Shown here piece after piece: positions 17,688 to 26,986 of a DNA stretch of 64,000 nt. A program made the translations under genes and the position numbers. Under the pieces are notes generated by a model. It was not told the DNA's origin and made no database searches. It saw only the letters and a program-made list of their open reading frames with translations. The DNA is from Photobacterium obscurum (GTDB lineage: Bacteria > Pseudomonadota > Gammaproteobacteria > Enterobacterales > Vibrionaceae): contig NZ_JAKRRW010000021.1 in assembly GCF_026191635.1 (NCBI RefSeq), positions 37,974 to 101,973 of the forward strand. The letters run 5' to 3'. Numbering within the stretch: the stretch's first letter is position 1; every line of letters starts with the position of its first letter.

Positions 17688-19004
17688 ATGGAGTACTCCC
17701 AATCTATCAAGGCGATTCGAGCGTCGATTCTGGACATTGCTAAAGTAGTCGATAAACCAGAAGACATCGAAAAGAATATTCGCTATATCGAAGATGGTTT
17801 GATGTTGGTTGAAAACGGCCGTATTGAGTGGGTCGGGGAATGGGCTGAAGGGAAAGATAGAGTCCCAGCTTCGGTTCGTGTCCGCAGCTATCCGGGCAAA
17901 ATGGTAATGCCGGGTTTTGTTGATACCCATATTCACTACCCTCAGGCTGAGATGGTCGGTGCCTACGGTGAGCAGCTACTAGAGTGGTTAAATAATTACA
18001 CATTCCCAACGGAAGCTCGTTACAAAGATAAAGACTACTCGCGCGAGATGTCGGCCTTCTTTATCAAGCAATTGCTACGTAACGGTACTACCTCGGCATT
18101 GGTATTTGGCACCGTGCACCCGGAATCGGTTGATGCCTTGTTTGAAGAAGCCGAGAAGATCAACATGCGGATGATTGCGGGCAAAGTGATGATGGACCGC
18201 AACGCGCCTGATTATCTGCTTGATACGCCGGAAGTGGGCTACAACCAAACCAAGGAGTTGATTGAAAAATGGCATAAACGCGGCCGTTTGCTGTATGCGA
18301 TCACCCCGCGCTTTGCACCGACTTCTACGCCCGAACAGCTAGCAATGGCTGGCAAGTTGAAGGAGGAATACCCTGATACTTATGTTCATACCCATTTATG
18401 CGAAAACAAAAATGAGATTGCTTGGGTCAAGGAGCTTTACCCTGAGCAAGACGGTTACCTGGATGTATACCATCACCACGGCCTGACCGGTGACAAAAGT
18501 GTCTTTGCTCACTGTATTCATTTAGAAGACAAAGAATGGGATTGCCTGCAGGAAACCGATTCGTCTATTGCGTTCTGCCCAACCTCGAACCTCTACCTCG
18601 GCAGTGGTTTGTTCAAGCTGCAAGAAGCGTGGAAACGTAACGTGAAAGTGGGAATGGGAACAGATATTGGTGCTGGTACCACGTTCAATATGATGCAAAC
18701 TCTGAATGAGGCTTACAAGGTAATGCAGCTTCAGCAGCATCGTTTGTCGGCTTTTGAGGCATTTTATCTGGCGACACTGGGCGGAGCTAAATCACTCTCT
18801 CTGGATCATCTTATCGGTAACTTTGAAACCGGAAAAGAAGCAGACTTTGTGGTTATTGACCCATGTTCGACACCGTTGCAGCAATTGCGTTTTGACAGTT
18901 CGAAAGACTTGGCAGAAAAGCTGTTCATGTTAATGACGCTGGGTGATGATCGCAGTATCTACCGTACGTATGTTGATGGCCGCCTGGTTTATGAGCGCGG
19001 TTAA
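17688..19004 (+). CDS. guaD: Guanine deaminase
   Basis: The 438 residues closely match E. coli GuaD (439). Metal ligands are visible in VDTHIHYPQ, HTHLCENKNE, FAHCIHL and GMGTDIGAGT of the amidohydrolase fold. The enzyme converts guanine to xanthine in the cytoplasm, feeding the hydroxylases encoded upstream. AGAGG precedes the ATG at 17688. The 185-bp gap upstream has no clear terminator, so it may be read through from the permease or have its own promoter. Confidence 0.95.
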   Translation: MEYSQSIKAIRASILDIAKVVDKPEDIEKNIRYIEDGLMLVENGRIEWVGEWAEGKDRVPASVRVRSYPGKMVMPGFVDTHIHYPQAEMVGAYGEQLLEWLNNYTFPTEARYKDKDYSREMSAFFIKQLLRNGTTSALVFGTVHPESVDALFEEAEKINMRMIAGKVMMDRNAPDYLLDTPEVGYNQTKELIEKWHKRGRLLYAITPRFAPTSTPEQLAMAGKLKEEYPDTYVHTHLCENKNEIAWVKELYPEQDGYLDVYHHHGLTGDKSVFAHCIHLEDKEWDCLQETDSSIAFCPTSNLYLGSGLFKLQEAWKRNVKVGMGTDIGAGTTFNMMQTLNEAYKVMQLQQHRLSAFEAFYLATLGGAKSLSLDHLIGNFETGKEADFVVIDPCSTPLQQLRFDSSKDLAEKLFMLMTLGDDRSIYRTYVDGRLVYERG

Positions 19005-19064
19005 TATCATCTAACTAATTACGATAATACAGATTCAAAGACGTTCTTCAGGGGTTTATATATT

Positions 19065-19084
19065 TACCCAAGTGACTGGGTATA
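19065..19084. repeat. Intergenic palindromic repeat, degenerate copy
   Basis: TACCCA-agtgac-TGGGTA plus a following TA is a shortened relative of the 10315 element. It lies in the guaD-ghxQ gap, just before a GTTGAG-aggaag-CTCAAC hairpin (19088-19105). Confidence 0.55.
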
Positions 19085-19114
19085 CAGGTTGAGAGGAAGC
19101 TCAACATATTTTCT

Positions 19115-19166
19115 GGGCAGTGAAGGGGCGCCTCAAAGATAGAGACCCTCCGTCCGCTTCACGCCC
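19115..19166 (+). promoter_or_regulatory. Long hairpin leader upstream of ghxQ
   Basis: GGGC-a-GTGAAG at the 5' side pairs with CTTCAC-GCCC at the 3' side, enclosing about 31 bases that contain AGAGACCCT, also present in the permease leader at 15939-15947. It ends 23 bases before the ghxQ start, where folding could affect ribosome access. A regulatory role is inferred; it is not assigned to a known RNA family. Confidence 0.4.
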
Positions 19167-19189
19167 AATTCAAACAAGGAACTACCATC

Positions 19190-20569
19190 ATGTCTGAAAA
19201 TAGTACAATACAAAGTGATCCTGCCACTATAGCGACAGAACAACATCAAGGTGGGTTAGACGGTTATTTTCACATCACGGCGCGCGGCAGTACCGTACGG
19301 CAGGAATTGGTTGCAGGTTTAACAACCTTCCTCGCCATGGTGTACTCGGTTATCGTGGTACCGAGTATGCTGGGTGCTGCGGGCTTTAATCAGGGCGCCG
19401 TTTTTATCGCGACCTGTTTGGTTGCGGCGTTTGGTTCGTTAGTGATGGGGTTGTGGGCTAAGTTACCGATGGCGATAGGGTGTGCCATCTCGCTAACCGC
19501 CTTCACCGCATTTAGTTTAGTACTGGGGCAGGGGATTAGTATTCCTGTTGCCTTGGGTGCTGTATTTTTAATGGGTGTACTTTTCACGGCGATTACCGTC
19601 ACCGGGGTTCGTCAGTGGATTTTAACCAACCTGCCAACGGGGATTGCCCATGGTACCGGTATTGGTATCGGCCTGTTCCTACTGTTAATTGCTGCCAATG
19701 GTGTCAACTTGGTAGTGAAAAACCCACATGCTGGTTTGCCAGTGACGCTGGGTGAATTTACCTCTCTGCCGGTTCTGATGTCTATGATTGGCCTAGCGGC
19801 AATCTTTGGCTTGGAGAAGCGCCGCGTTCCGGGTGGTATTTTGCTGGTAATTGTGGCGATTTCGATTTTTGGTCTGATTTTTGACCCTAACGTGACCTAT
19901 CAGGGGCTGTTTGCTATGCCGTCTTTCGGTGCAGAAGGTGAATCGCTGCTGGGTAGCCTGGATATCATGGGGGCGTTAAATCCTATTATTATCCCAAGCG
20001 TATTGGCGCTGGTCATGACCGCGATTTTTGATGCGACAGGTACTATTCGTGCGGTTGCCGGACAGGCAAACTTGCTGGATAAAGACGGCCAGATCATTAA
20101 CGGCGGTAAAGCCTTAACTGCCGACTCCGTGAGTAGCATCTTTGCTGGCTTCGTCGGCGGTGCGCCGGCTGCGGTATATATCGAATCAGCGGCAGGTACC
20201 GCTGCTGGTGGTAAGACCGGCTTGACTGCAACAGTGGTCGGTGGTTTGTTCTTGCTGTTATTGTTCCTGTCTCCAATCAGCTACCTAGTACCTGCTTACG
20301 CAACAGCGCCGGCGTTGATGTATGTCGGTCTATTGATGCTGAGCAATGTCAGCAAGCTGGATATGGCAGATTCGGTTGATGCTCTGTCGGGCTTGGTATG
20401 TGCCGTATTTATTGTTCTTACCGGTAATATTGTGACCGGTATTATGCTTGGCTTTAGCTCGTTGGTCATTGGCCGTGTTATTTCCGGTGAATGGAAACGT
20501 CTGAATGCTGGTACGGTAATTATTGCGGTTGTGCTAGTGGCATTCTATGCCGGTGGCTGGGCAATTTAA
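19190..20569 (+). CDS. ghxQ: Guanine/hypoxanthine permease GhxQ
   Basis: The 459 residues match E. coli GhxQ (YgfQ) over nearly the whole length, e.g. ARGSTVRQELVAGLTTFLAM, IAHGTGIGIGLFLLLIAANG and AAGTAAGGKTGLTA. It is an AzgA-type NCS2 proton symporter with about 12-14 membrane helices that imports guanine and hypoxanthine, supplying guaD and the hydroxylases. AAGGAAC lies before the ATG at 19190. It is the last purine gene in the cluster; mobB follows on the opposite strand. Confidence 0.93.
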   Translation: MSENSTIQSDPATIATEQHQGGLDGYFHITARGSTVRQELVAGLTTFLAMVYSVIVVPSMLGAAGFNQGAVFIATCLVAAFGSLVMGLWAKLPMAIGCAISLTAFTAFSLVLGQGISIPVALGAVFLMGVLFTAITVTGVRQWILTNLPTGIAHGTGIGIGLFLLLIAANGVNLVVKNPHAGLPVTLGEFTSLPVLMSMIGLAAIFGLEKRRVPGGILLVIVAISIFGLIFDPNVTYQGLFAMPSFGAEGESLLGSLDIMGALNPIIIPSVLALVMTAIFDATGTIRAVAGQANLLDKDGQIINGGKALTADSVSSIFAGFVGGAPAAVYIESAAGTAAGGKTGLTATVVGGLFLLLLFLSPISYLVPAYATAPALMYVGLLMLSNVSKLDMADSVDALSGLVCAVFIVLTGNIVTGIMLGFSSLVIGRVISGEWKRLNAGTVIIAVVLVAFYAGGWAI

Positions 20570-20663
20570 CGATAGGTGCGGGAAGAGCGCTCTAGGTTCT
20601 AGGAAAATCAGGCCCTAGGGAAGAACAAGAGCTTGACCTAGCTTCAAGATTCGTAACACCTGC

Positions 20664-20705
20664 AGGACCCAGGACCCAGGACCCAGGACCCAGGACCCAG
20701 GACCC
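20664..20705. repeat. Tandem 7-bp repeat, six copies
   Basis: AGGACCC is repeated exactly six times in tandem, directly before the terminator hairpin at 20711. The tract lies in non-coding DNA about 95 bp after the ghxQ stop, and copy number is likely to vary by slippage. Confidence 0.95.
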
Positions 20706-20710
20706 AAAAC

Positions 20711-20740
20711 AAAAGCGAGAGTTTGTTAACTCTCGCTTTT
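20711..20740. terminator. Bidirectional terminator between ghxQ and mobB
   Basis: The 13-bp stem AAAAGCGAGAGTT/AACTCTCGCTTTT with a 4-base loop has T runs on either strand, and so serves convergent ghxQ and mobB. Confidence 0.88.
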
Positions 20741-20756
20741 CTGTTTTTATAATTAG

Positions 20757-21278
20757 TTAGCTCTGTTTCCTTTGTAACCAATCACCAATAAACTTCGCGA
20801 CATCTTCCGGTTTGTTGAGATCGAGTTGGGGAAGCTCACACCCTTGCGGGCAGTCGCCGTCGGTAACAAAAGCAATAATATTCGGGTCATTAGGATACAG
20901 CAGCGGTTTGCCATAGCTTGGCCGGTGAATTTCAATCTTGGTAAATGCCTCGTCACGAAACCCTTCTACTAATACCAAATCCAGCTGGCTATGATCGAAC
21001 TGGCGCAGGCAGGCGTGAAGTTCGGGTTCTTCACGCTCAGGCTCTGGATATTCAAAGTAGAGCATGTGCCTTTCTTTGGTTGCCATTAGCGTTTGTGCAC
21101 AGCCTGCGTGGCGCAGTCGGTAGCTGTCTTTTCCCGGTGTATCAGGGTCTATGCTGTGGTGGCTGTGTTTGAGCAGGCCGATCCGCAAGCCTTGTTGCTT
21201 GAGTAGAGGAATCAGTTGTTCCAGCAGTGTCGTTTTCCCTGAGCCGCTGTAGCCAGCAAAACCTATAATTGGAGTCAT
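20757..21278 (-). CDS. mobB: MobB, molybdopterin-guanine dinucleotide synthesis adaptor
   Basis: The 173-residue GTP-binding protein has the P-loop GYSGSGKTT (residues 9-17), LLKHSHH and VLVEGFRDE, all MobB signatures. It assists MobA in making the guanine dinucleotide form of the molybdenum cofactor. mobA is not adjacent, which is unusual relative to E. coli mobAB. Its position next to a hydroxylase cluster that uses a cytosine form is probably a genomic convenience of cofactor genes. The start is the ATG at 21278. Confidence 0.93.
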   Translation of the reverse strand: MTPIIGFAGYSGSGKTTLLEQLIPLLKQQGLRIGLLKHSHHSIDPDTPGKDSYRLRHAGCAQTLMATKERHMLYFEYPEPEREEPELHACLRQFDHSQLDLVLVEGFRDEAFTKIEIHRPSYGKPLLYPNDPNIIAFVTDGDCPQGCELPQLDLNKPEDVAKFIGDWLQRKQS

Positions 21279-21357
21279 GGTGTTTTTTGAGTGAGCCTAT
21301 TTGTTTTGATCCTAAATGAAATTAAGCATGACGTCATGATGTTGAGGCGGAAAAATA

Positions 21358-21873
21358 ATGGCTAAGTTAACTGTAATCCAAGCGGATATAACAACGCTCG
21401 ATGTGGATGCTATCGTCAACGCAGCAAATAATTCGTTGCTGGGTGGCGGAGGTGTTGATGGGGCAATTCACTGTGCGGCCGGGCCTGAACTGCTTGCGGA
21501 GTGCCGTACTCTTGGCGGCTGTAAAACAGGTGAAGCAAAGGTAACCAAAGGATACCGGTTGTCGGCAAAATATATTATCCATACGGTGGGGCCTGTTTGG
21601 CATGGGGGAAACCATCATGAGGATGAGCTATTGGCTAGCTGTTATCGCAATGCTCTAACATTGGCTTGGCAGGCAGGAGCGAAGAGTGTTGCTTTTCCCT
21701 GTATTAGTACGGGTGTTTATCATTTCCCAAAACAGAGAGCCGCGGAACTTGCCATCGCCACGGTCAATGACGTACTGAAAAATGTTAAGAGTATCGACCT
21801 TGTTTACTTTGTTTGCTTTTCTGCCGATGACGTTCAGACCTATCAAAGATTACTCAATGGCACTACATCATAA
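21358..21873 (+). CDS. ymdB: Macro-domain O-acetyl-ADP-ribose deacetylase (YmdB type)
   Basis: The 171-residue single macro domain shows IVNAANNSLLGGGGVDGAIH (ADP-ribose-binding and catalytic Asn/Asp), HTVGPVWHGG and FPCISTGVYHFP. It hydrolyses O-acetyl-ADP-ribose and related adducts; the E. coli protein also modulates RNase III. The ATG at 21358 follows a GGCGGAAAAA. A perfect 12-bp palindrome CATGACGTCATG (21327-21338) sits in the short divergent gap with mobB and could be an operator. Confidence 0.93.
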   Translation: MAKLTVIQADITTLDVDAIVNAANNSLLGGGGVDGAIHCAAGPELLAECRTLGGCKTGEAKVTKGYRLSAKYIIHTVGPVWHGGNHHEDELLASCYRNALTLAWQAGAKSVAFPCISTGVYHFPKQRAAELAIATVNDVLKNVKSIDLVYFVCFSADDVQTYQRLLNGTTS

Positions 21874-22083
21874 TTGTATCAATAGTGAGCTAGGGCGACA
21901 TTTTTACCCTCAAAGAGTAGATACAAGCTACATTTATTGTGTAGTTCGTTTACATCTGCTAATACCAAATAAGAGGTAAACTTAGCTGCAATAAAATTCA
22001 ACTTTCGTGATCTAGCGTAATTTCGACAGGGAGTCGCCGTACTGGATCATGAAGAATATCAAATAAGCATCAGGGAGAGTGCA

Positions 22084-22587
22084 ATGTGGGCAACTTTGGA
22101 TTTTGAAGCATCTGGTTTATCTGATCAGTCATATCCGATTGAAGTGGGATACTCTTTACCAGATGGCAGTGGCAACAGTTTATTGATTAACCCTCTTACC
22201 GCAAGTGATGTTTGGCAGTACTGGGATGACTATGCCGAGCATGAAATTCATCAGATATCCCGTCAGGAGTTGCAACTCAAGGGAGTGCAGGTTGTTGAGG
22301 TGTGCCATCACCTTAATGCTGTTTTGGGACGATTTGAGTATGTATTTTGTGATAGCCAATGGGATTTATTTTGGCTCGGCAGGCTTTATCATGCCGCGCA
22401 TATGCGTCCTTCTTTTATGTTGACAGAAATCGGTCATTGGCTGATGCAGGAAAATGGTATCGAGCGGGCCCGCTTTCAGTTGGCGTTGGAGGAGCTCGGG
22501 CCGGTAAAGCATCGCGCCATGCATGATGCGCAGCAAATCAGGTTGGCAATCACTCAGTTGGTGGGGGAGATATCCCCCTATACGTAA
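22084..22587 (+). CDS. DEDDh-type 3'-5' exonuclease-like protein
   Basis: The 167-residue protein has an RNase-H-fold exonuclease pattern: DFEASGL at residues 6-12 (motif I, D and E), CDSQWD in the middle (motif II) and HRAMHDAQQ near the end (motif III, H and D). It would cleave DNA or RNA from the 3' end with two metals. It lacks additional domains, so the biological role is unknown. It is a single gene between ymdB and a second nuclease-fold gene; CAGGGAGAG before the ATG supports the start. Confidence 0.75.
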   Translation: MWATLDFEASGLSDQSYPIEVGYSLPDGSGNSLLINPLTASDVWQYWDDYAEHEIHQISRQELQLKGVQVVEVCHHLNAVLGRFEYVFCDSQWDLFWLGRLYHAAHMRPSFMLTEIGHWLMQENGIERARFQLALEELGPVKHRAMHDAQQIRLAITQLVGEISPYT

Positions 22588-22724
22588 TTAGGTGTTATAG
22601 CTATATACGACTGATTTTGGACATCATTACAAATATCAGGAATAAAGCGGGGGATTTAATAGTGCAATCAAGCCATTGCTATTAGAATCCTCGGTTTCCC
22701 TGTTTTGATGTTGAGTGACTTTCA

Positions 22725-23885
22725 TTGTTTACGGAAACACTACCTGAATCCTGTTCTGAATTCTCGACACCCCCTTTGCCTTACTCGCTGCGAGTTGCGG
22801 TGTTCAACGTTTCTATGTCTTCGCCTGTTCCAGGGCAGATTTTTCAGCAAACTTCGGCCCCGGGTAATGAGCGTTTTTCTCGCCTGGCGGCTATCATTCA
22901 GCATGTTCGTCCCGATGTATTGATGTTGTGCGAGTTTGATCATCCTGGAGAGGGGGGCGATGATGGCAGTGTTGAGAATTTTTGCCGCCATTATCTGGCA
23001 AGCCCCCAGCATCAGCAACAACCCATCTCATATCCGTACAGATACTGCCCACCAACTAATACTGGCCTAATGAGCGAGTATGATCTCGACGGAGATGGCG
23101 AGCTGACCTTGCCGGCAGATGGTCTTGGCTTTGGCGAACATCATGGTCATTTTGGCTTTGTCATCCTGTCTCGTTATCCTGTTCGAGAATCACAGGTTCG
23201 AAGTTGGCAACAGTTGTTGTGGCGGGATTTCCCCAATCACTGTATGCCCGAAAATTATTACAGTCAGCAAGCTAAGCAGGTGGTGCGACTGTCATCGAAA
23301 AATCATGTCGTCGTGCCTGTTGAGATTGGTGATCAGCTTATTCATCTTCTGTGCTGTCATCCGACTCCACCAGTCTTTGATGGCGCTGAAAAACGTAATG
23401 CACGCCGTAATCATGATGAGTTACGACTGCTAACAGAGATTATTGATAATGCCAGTCACCTTAGAGCGGATGATGGCCTGCGGGGGGGACTCGCTCTCAA
23501 TGACCGCTTTGTGGTAATGGGGGATCTGAATGCAGATATGACCGATGGCGATGGTATGAAGTCAGCTATTCGTAATCTTCTGTTACACCCAAAAATCAAT
23601 CGTTCGGCGAGTGCCGGTCGGATGACCCCTAAAAGTTTTGGTGGACGCTTTCATCTTCCTTGGCAGCAACGCCAGGGCCGGGCGACGGAGTGGACGCATA
23701 TATCGGGTCTTCGGTTGGATTATGTGCTGCCGTCGGCGAATCTAGATATATTGCAAACCGGTGTTTTCTGGCCAGACAAAAAAGATCCACTGCGAAGTCT
23801 CATCACTGACGAAAAAGGACGATGTCGACCTCAGGCCGGTTCTGATCATCGCTTGGTATGGGTTGATATTGCACTGAAAGCTTAA
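22725..23885 (+). CDS. Endonuclease/exonuclease/phosphatase-family protein
   Basis: The 386-residue protein carries EEP-superfamily motifs: VAVFNVS near residue 23, LMLCEFDHPG (metal-binding Glu), VVMGDLNADM and the C-terminal GSDHRLVWVDI. A segment DLDGDGE around residue 130 resembles a calcium loop. Substrate (DNA, phospholipid or inositol phosphate) cannot be told. The frame is closed by a stop at 22716, so the TTG at 22725 is the earliest start; there is no strong Shine-Dalgarno and no clear signal peptide, and an internal start is possible. Confidence 0.7.
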   Translation: MFTETLPESCSEFSTPPLPYSLRVAVFNVSMSSPVPGQIFQQTSAPGNERFSRLAAIIQHVRPDVLMLCEFDHPGEGGDDGSVENFCRHYLASPQHQQQPISYPYRYCPPTNTGLMSEYDLDGDGELTLPADGLGFGEHHGHFGFVILSRYPVRESQVRSWQQLLWRDFPNHCMPENYYSQQAKQVVRLSSKNHVVVPVEIGDQLIHLLCCHPTPPVFDGAEKRNARRNHDELRLLTEIIDNASHLRADDGLRGGLALNDRFVVMGDLNADMTDGDGMKSAIRNLLLHPKINRSASAGRMTPKSFGGRFHLPWQQRQGRATEWTHISGLRLDYVLPSANLDILQTGVFWPDKKDPLRSLITDEKGRCRPQAGSDHRLVWVDIALKA

Positions 23886-23978
23886 TTGTAGATTCGGTGC
23901 TGAATCGACTATCCATTGGTTCAGTCGAATAATTTGGCCTATGTTTAGTGCATAGTAATTAACTGTAGGGAGTTAGTG

Positions 23979-25112
23979 ATGACGGGTAAAGATAAAGCAC
24001 TGGGGGGAGAAGGCTTACGAGGCCAGAGCGCGGGTTCGACGTCATTGTGTACCGTTGGTAAAACAGGTACAGGGCTGACTTACCGGGGGTATGATATTTC
24101 CGATTTAGCAAAATATGCGGAATTTGAAGAAGTCGCCTACTTATTGCTAAAAGGCAAGTTACCAACAAAAGCGGAGTTGGCCGCCTATAAGACCAAGCTG
24201 ATTTCTTATCGAGGCTTGCCGTTGGCATTGAAAACGGTACTGGAACAGATCCCGGCTGATGCTCATCCAATGGATGTGCTGCGTACGGGGTGTTCGATGC
24301 TGGGGAATTTAGAGCAGGAGCATGACTTCGTTGAAGAATATGACAAGGCGGATCGTCTGTTAGCTCTGTTGCCCGCAATTATCTGCTATTGGTATCGCTA
24401 TAGCCATCATGGGGTTCGAATTGAAACCTATTGTGATCAGGACAGTATCGGTGGTTATTTCCTTAAGATGGTAACAGGTGAAACACCGTCCGAATTACAC
24501 AAGCAGGTGATGCACTGCTCGTTGATCCTCTATGCCGAGCATGAGTTTAATGCATCTACGTTTACTGCTCGGGTGTGTGCTTCAACCCTGACGGATCTCT
24601 ACTCTTGTATCACCGCCGCGATTGGGACCCTTCGGGGGCCATTGCATGGTGGGGCCAATGAGAAGGCGATGGATATGATCGAACGCTGGCAGACACCGGA
24701 CGAAGCTGAAGCCGGTATTATGGAGATGCTGGCAAATAAAGAGAAGATTATGGGTTTCGGTCATGCTATTTATCGGGAGTCTGATCCTCGAAATATAATT
24801 ATTAAGACATGGGCAGAAAAGTTATCTCAAGGTGCCGATGATGCGGTGTTATACGACATATCCGATCGTGTTGAAGCGGTGATGAAGAGAGAAAAATCGT
24901 TGTTTGCCAATGCTGATTTTTTCCATGCCGCGGCATATCATTTTATGAATATTCCCACAAAGTTGTTTACCCCTATTTTTGTGATGAGCAGGGTGACCGG
25001 GTGGTCAGCGCATGTCTTTGAGCAAAGGGAGCATAATAGGATTATCAGACCGAGTGCTGACTATATTGGTCCGGGGCACCAAGATTGGTTACCAATTGAC
25101 CAACGGCACTGA
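23979..25112 (+). CDS. prpC: 2-methylcitrate synthase (citrate synthase family)
   Basis: The 377-residue protein (ATG at 23979, 6 bases after AGGGAG; a GTG at 23976 is one codon earlier) shows the citrate-synthase catalytic segments GGANEKAM, MGFGHAIYRESDPR and FANADFF. Length and the start GLRGQSAGSTS resemble PrpC, which condenses propionyl-CoA with oxaloacetate, rather than the longer GltA. The usual partners prpB, prpD and acnD are not beside it; alkB follows 42 bp downstream. It could be a second citrate synthase or a stray methylcitrate cycle gene. Confidence 0.82.
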   Translation: MTGKDKALGGEGLRGQSAGSTSLCTVGKTGTGLTYRGYDISDLAKYAEFEEVAYLLLKGKLPTKAELAAYKTKLISYRGLPLALKTVLEQIPADAHPMDVLRTGCSMLGNLEQEHDFVEEYDKADRLLALLPAIICYWYRYSHHGVRIETYCDQDSIGGYFLKMVTGETPSELHKQVMHCSLILYAEHEFNASTFTARVCASTLTDLYSCITAAIGTLRGPLHGGANEKAMDMIERWQTPDEAEAGIMEMLANKEKIMGFGHAIYRESDPRNIIIKTWAEKLSQGADDAVLYDISDRVEAVMKREKSLFANADFFHAAAYHFMNIPTKLFTPIFVMSRVTGWSAHVFEQREHNRIIRPSADYIGPGHQDWLPIDQRH

Positions 25113-25154
25113 CCCAGAACTGATCCGAAATTAAACTAACGAGAGTAATAGGGG

Positions 25155-25772
25155 ATGGATAACCTCGAACTCTTTATCTCGACTGCCGCAGTTGGGGGAA
25201 CAGGAGAGTGGCTGGAAATTCCGGATGGCAAGCTTTTTTGGGCGCCGGATTTTATTTCTTCCCGTGAGTCTCAGTGTTATTTCCACCAGCTGTTGGCCGA
25301 GCTTGACTGGCGGCAGGAAACGATTCGGATGTTTGGCCGTGATGTCCTTCAGCCCCGGTTACAGGCATGGTGTGGCGAAGCGGTCTACACCTATTCGGGA
25401 CTGACAATGACCCCTGAACCATGGACGCCCACGTTACTGGCGATCAAATCAGCCTGCGAGCAGGTGAGTAAGACTTCCTTTAATTCGGTGCTGGCTAACC
25501 TCTACCGTGATGGCAGGGATTATATGGGGTGGCACCAGGACAATGAACCCGAGCTTGGCGCTCACCCCGTTATCGCTTCGGTTAGCCTGGGCGAAGAGCG
25601 ACGTTTTGTTCTCAAGCATCTTCTCCGCAAACAAAAGATCGAATTCAACCTAAAGTCAGGCTCATTACTGATAATGGCGGGCATGACCCAACAGTTTTGG
25701 TCACACTCCGTACCGAAAACTCAGCGCCCAAAGCAAGCCAGAATTAACTTAACCTTTCGGACCATTTTGTAA
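25155..25772 (+). CDS. alkB: AlkB-type alpha-ketoglutarate-dependent DNA repair dioxygenase
   Basis: The 205-residue protein has the Fe(II) ligands H127 and D129 in GWHQDNE, the distal His in FWSHSVPKT, and the 2-oxoglutarate-binding Arg in PKQARINLTFR. It fits the short AlkB/ALKBH2-like group that reverses N-alkyl damage on DNA or RNA. It lies 42 bp after prpC and may be co-transcribed. No Ada-type operator was apparent. The ATG at 25155 follows AGGGG. Confidence 0.93.
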   Translation: MDNLELFISTAAVGGTGEWLEIPDGKLFWAPDFISSRESQCYFHQLLAELDWRQETIRMFGRDVLQPRLQAWCGEAVYTYSGLTMTPEPWTPTLLAIKSACEQVSKTSFNSVLANLYRDGRDYMGWHQDNEPELGAHPVIASVSLGEERRFVLKHLLRKQKIEFNLKSGSLLIMAGMTQQFWSHSVPKTQRPKQARINLTFRTIL

Positions 25773-25882
25773 TGGCGCAATATATTGATAATTGACCTAA
25801 TTCTGACCTGATGTGTAGCGTTATCTGGTAGCGTTTTTGTGCATACATAAGGGATAATCAGCCCATCGTTATGGAGTGATAT

Positions 25883-26983
25883 ATGAAGTTATTGAATGCC
25901 TGCTTACCTTTAGTTTTCTCCCTGTTTGTGGGGGCGGCCTATGCGGAAACGGATCTGGTTACTGTTGATCTGTCTGCAGCCAGTCCTTCTTATCAGCAAG
26001 ACGCAGCTCTTATCCGCCAGACTTACGAAACCAATCTATATACCTTACCAGCGTTTAAAATGGGTCATTATGGACTTCGTATGTACCGTCAAACTCAAGA
26101 TGCGAAATATGGGGCTGCGATATGGTCAGATATGGCGCGGGTTGCCAGTCGATTAAACAAATTCGCTACCGAGGTTTATACCCCGGATCAAATCAAAGCT
26201 TACTCAGATATACGAATTCAGAACTACGGAAAAAAAGATGATGTACGCGGAAAGCTACGCTACGCCGTGACTCAATCACAACCCGAGTATTTGTATCTAG
26301 GGGTTGATTTGCTTGGCTCAATGGCAAGGGCTAATGAATATGGCCTTAAGCACCGAGAAGATGAAAAATTGAGGCAGGTGATCCGTCGCTACGATTTTGC
26401 TGAGTACGCAACCGATCCGGAAATGATTCGAGCGTGGGCAGCGCAATTGGCTAACCAGGTTTATTGGCTACGTCAGTTGGGTGAGCAGGATGTGGTTGAT
26501 GAGTTTATAGCCGCGTTTAAGGCGACCTACCCGGACAAGAAAGACGCCGATCTTACTGATCAGCAGTTCATGAATAAAATTTATGGCCTGACACATATTA
26601 TTTTTGCTGCTTCTGAATACTACCAACATCCGATTAAAGAACGGGAATATCAGTGGATTTATGATTATTACCGCAAAAATATCGATACGATCCTATTACG
26701 TTCAAAAGAAGACGTGATTGCGGAAGTCGGTATCAATTTTTTGTTGGCTGGGTTGGAGAGTGACCCTGTTGTAGCGAAAACCCGGAAAGCTATTCAGGAG
26801 TCAATTGATCGCAAGGCTGGCATGGTGCCTTCGGTTAATGGCGAAACCGAGTTGCTTGATGGTGAGCACCGTAATGTGCTGACTATAATGCTGTTGGACT
26901 GGCGTGGTCCCCATGAGGTTCCGACGGTTGAGCGTCAGCCTGAAATCTTCAGCTCCCTTCCTTATGGTTTGACGGCACAGTAA
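25883..26983 (+). CDS. Secreted DUF3541-like protein
   Basis: The 366-residue protein begins with a clear Sec signal peptide (hydrophobic LLNACLPLVFSLFVGAAYA, cleavage probably after residue 21). The mature part is helical, rich in Tyr, Arg and Asp, with no catalytic motif that I recognise. It resembles the DUF3541 proteins of vibrios, of unknown function. It is transcribed alone; GGAGTG precedes the ATG. The stop is followed at once by a hexanucleotide repeat. Confidence 0.72.
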   Translation: MKLLNACLPLVFSLFVGAAYAETDLVTVDLSAASPSYQQDAALIRQTYETNLYTLPAFKMGHYGLRMYRQTQDAKYGAAIWSDMARVASRLNKFATEVYTPDQIKAYSDIRIQNYGKKDDVRGKLRYAVTQSQPEYLYLGVDLLGSMARANEYGLKHREDEKLRQVIRRYDFAEYATDPEMIRAWAAQLANQVYWLRQLGEQDVVDEFIAAFKATYPDKKDADLTDQQFMNKIYGLTHIIFAASEYYQHPIKEREYQWIYDYYRKNIDTILLRSKEDVIAEVGINFLLAGLESDPVVAKTRKAIQESIDRKAGMVPSVNGETELLDGEHRNVLTIMLLDWRGPHEVPTVERQPEIFSSLPYGLTAQ

Positions 26984-26986
26984 CTC

